A stretch of 37,701 nucleotides of DNA, from NCBI GenBank assembly GCA_017640685.1, contig JAEPQF010000018.1:1-37701 (forward strand), written 5' to 3'. Below the pieces are notes generated by a model. The model worked only from the letters and a program-made list of their open reading frames with translations. It was not told where the DNA came from and searched no databases. Shown piece by piece: positions 36,123-37,701 of the stretch (positions are counted from its first letter, which is position 1; each line of letters starts with the position of its first letter). Position numbers and translations under genes: made by a program. The DNA comes from Hyphomicrobiales bacterium (lineage in GTDB: Bacteria; Pseudomonadota; Alphaproteobacteria; Rhizobiales; HXMU1428-3).

Positions 36123-37277
36123 TTAAGAGCCTTTTTTGACGGTCTTTTTTACAACCTTTTTCTTTACGACTTTTTTCTTCTTAACAGGCTTCTTTTTGAC
36201 TACTTTTTTTGTCGTTGCTTTTTTGTTTTTTACGTTTTTTAATTTCTTCTTTTTCTTCTTACGATATTTGCGCTTTTTCTTCGGGCGATAGTTACACACA
36301 TATTTGCGCATCTTGCCTGGAGATGCACTCACCGTCGACATCTCTTTTAAGCCGAGATTGATCGGAAATAATGTCTTCCACCAATAGGTTTTGAACCCAT
36401 GGTCAAGTAAGCTTGTTGCTCTTTCTCGGCGAGACTTGGTTGATTTAGCGCCAAGAACAACTGCGATTAACCTGCGTCCGCCTCTCGTAGCACTGGCCAC
36501 AACGTTAAACCCAGAGTCGCAGATAAAGCCTGTTTTCATGCCATCTGCGCCATCATAAGTGCGCAGCAAATCATTATGAGAGCGCATGCGGCGTTTGCCA
36601 ACTTTTACAGAGCCGAGTGTAAAGAGGTGATTATATTCTGGAAAATCACGAATGAGCGCTTTGGCCAGCATGGCCATGTCTCTGGCGGTTGTCACCTGAT
36701 TTGGATGGGGCAGACCGTGAGGATTGTAAAATTCTGTGTTTCTCATATCCAGACGTTTGGCCGTCTGGTTCATTTTATTGACAAAGCCTTTGACAGAGCC
36801 ACCAATTTTCTCAGCAATCATGACGGCTACATCATTGGCTGATTTTACGATTAAAACTTCAATGCCTTTTTTTAAGGACATTGTAGCGCCTACAGGCAAG
36901 CCGATTTTGCTTGGCGGTTGTTTACGTGCCGTTTTAGACGTGACAAGCTTTGATTCCATGGTGACTTTTTTGGCCTTTAAGGCCTCGAACACCAAATAAG
37001 CGGTCATTAATTTTGTAAGAGATGCCGGGTGCCAGAGTTGGTCTGGGTCTTCTGCATAAAGAATTTGATTGCTTTCATTATCAAAAACCAATGCAGGGCC
37101 AGCATGGGCCTTTTGAGCGCTTACAAGACTTGTGCATGTTATCACTGCAGCGAATAGGCAAGCTAATGTAAGAGAACTCGCTCTCTTAACATGCATTTCT
37201 AGAAAATGAAAAAATCGAGGCTTTAAACTGACTTTATGCATGATACCTTTCACGTCAATGCAGTGGCCCTTCAGCAA
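36123..37277 (-). CDS. D-alanyl-D-alanine carboxypeptidase (penicillin-binding, S11 family) with lysine-rich C-terminal tail; start uncertain (MHKVS at 37241 or MHVKR at 37196 are alternatives)
   Basis: WHPASLTKLMTAYLVFEALK (SxxK), VKSANDVAV (SxN), DGMKTGFICDSG (KTG); tail RPKKKRKYRKKKKKKLKNVKNKKATTKKVVKKKPVKKKKVVKKKVVKKTVKKGS. Confidence 0.93.
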   Translation of the reverse strand: MLKGHCIDVKGIMHKVSLKPRFFHFLEMHVKRASSLTLACLFAAVITCTSLVSAQKAHAGPALVFDNESNQILYAEDPDQLWHPASLTKLMTAYLVFEALKAKKVTMESKLVTSKTARKQPPSKIGLPVGATMSLKKGIEVLIVKSANDVAVMIAEKIGGSVKGFVNKMNQTAKRLDMRNTEFYNPHGLPHPNQVTTARDMAMLAKALIRDFPEYNHLFTLGSVKVGKRRMRSHNDLLRTYDGADGMKTGFICDSGFNVVASATRGGRRLIAVVLGAKSTKSRRERATSLLDHGFKTYWWKTLFPINLGLKEMSTVSASPGKMRKYVCNYRPKKKRKYRKKKKKKLKNVKNKKATTKKVVKKKPVKKKKVVKKKVVKKTVKKGS

Positions 37278-37527
37278 AAGCTCAGAAAGGTCTTACATTT
37301 AACATTCCCCCTAAACCCGCATTATCTTGCTCTTCGAATTAGCCGAACAAGCTTCAACGTGTGTCATTAACAAATGCCCGTAACATCTAAATGACCTTCA
37401 ATTGGCAAGGGGTACATTTCTTAAAAAACCTCAGTGCCTTGTCATTGATGCGTAAATTTTGAACATAGCACAATTTCAGGTTTATACAGAAAGCTTCATT
37501 TAAAGCATTGAACCCTTTACTGAGAAG

Positions 37528-37614
37528 TGGTGCCCCTGGCCTGACTCGAACAGGCACGCCCGTGAGGACAACAGATTTTGAATCTGTCGCGTCTACCAAT
37601 TCCGCCACAGGGGC
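37528..37614 (-). tRNA. tRNA-Leu (anticodon CAA), 3' CCA encoded
   Basis: GCCCCTGTGGCGGAATTGGTAGACGCGACAGATTCAAAATCTGTTGTCCTCACGGGCGTGCCTGTTCGAGTCAGGCCAGGGGCACCA; acceptor GCCCCTG/CAGGGGC, T-loop GTTCGAGTC, anticodon loop TTCAAAA. Confidence 0.96.
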
Positions 37615-37701
37615 TTCTCAGTATTGTTTATGTTCTGCTGCCGATCTTAACCGAGGATGTAACTGCGTCAACACTGGAAGTTACAATTTAGAGGAGTATC
37701 C

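Noticed and set aside
37387-37608. ORF MAELVDATDSKSVVLTGVPVRVRPGAPLLSK...
   Set aside because: It reads through the tRNA-Leu gene; a common spurious ORF type.

Overview
This looks like an alphaproteobacterial chromosome segment, probably Hyphomicrobiales/Rhizobiales judging by gene content and order. Nearly all genes are on the minus strand. Recognisable blocks are: the translation/transcription cluster pnp(partial)-rpsO-truB-rbfA-infB-ylxR-nusA-rimP; trmB-metK-xre-lnt-corC-like-ybeY-phoH-miaB; a cobalamin block (cbiD, cbiG-cobJ fusion, cobI, cobH, cobG); a two-gene operon with a large dual-ATPase (N-terminal AAA plus C-terminal HerA/FtsK-like motor) and an unassigned partner; a CAP-domain lipoprotein (the only confident + strand gene); a Wzx-type flippase; a YghU-like GST; a DUF924-like protein; a DacA-like D,D-carboxypeptidase with a lysine-rich tail; and tRNA-Leu(CAA). 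The most striking signal is intergenic. About thirty copies of a short hairpin element (family A: [arm]-TTCAG-[stem]-CCCAC-[stem']-CG-[arm']) have stems that change in a compensatory way while loop and linkers stay conserved. All copies face the same way. They are repeatedly nested inside the loops of other copies, inside a Rhizobiales-type palindrome (family C) and inside a larger multi-hairpin element (family B). The dual-ATPase operon is the best candidate for an undescribed protein system. All calls were made by eye; no database search was run.
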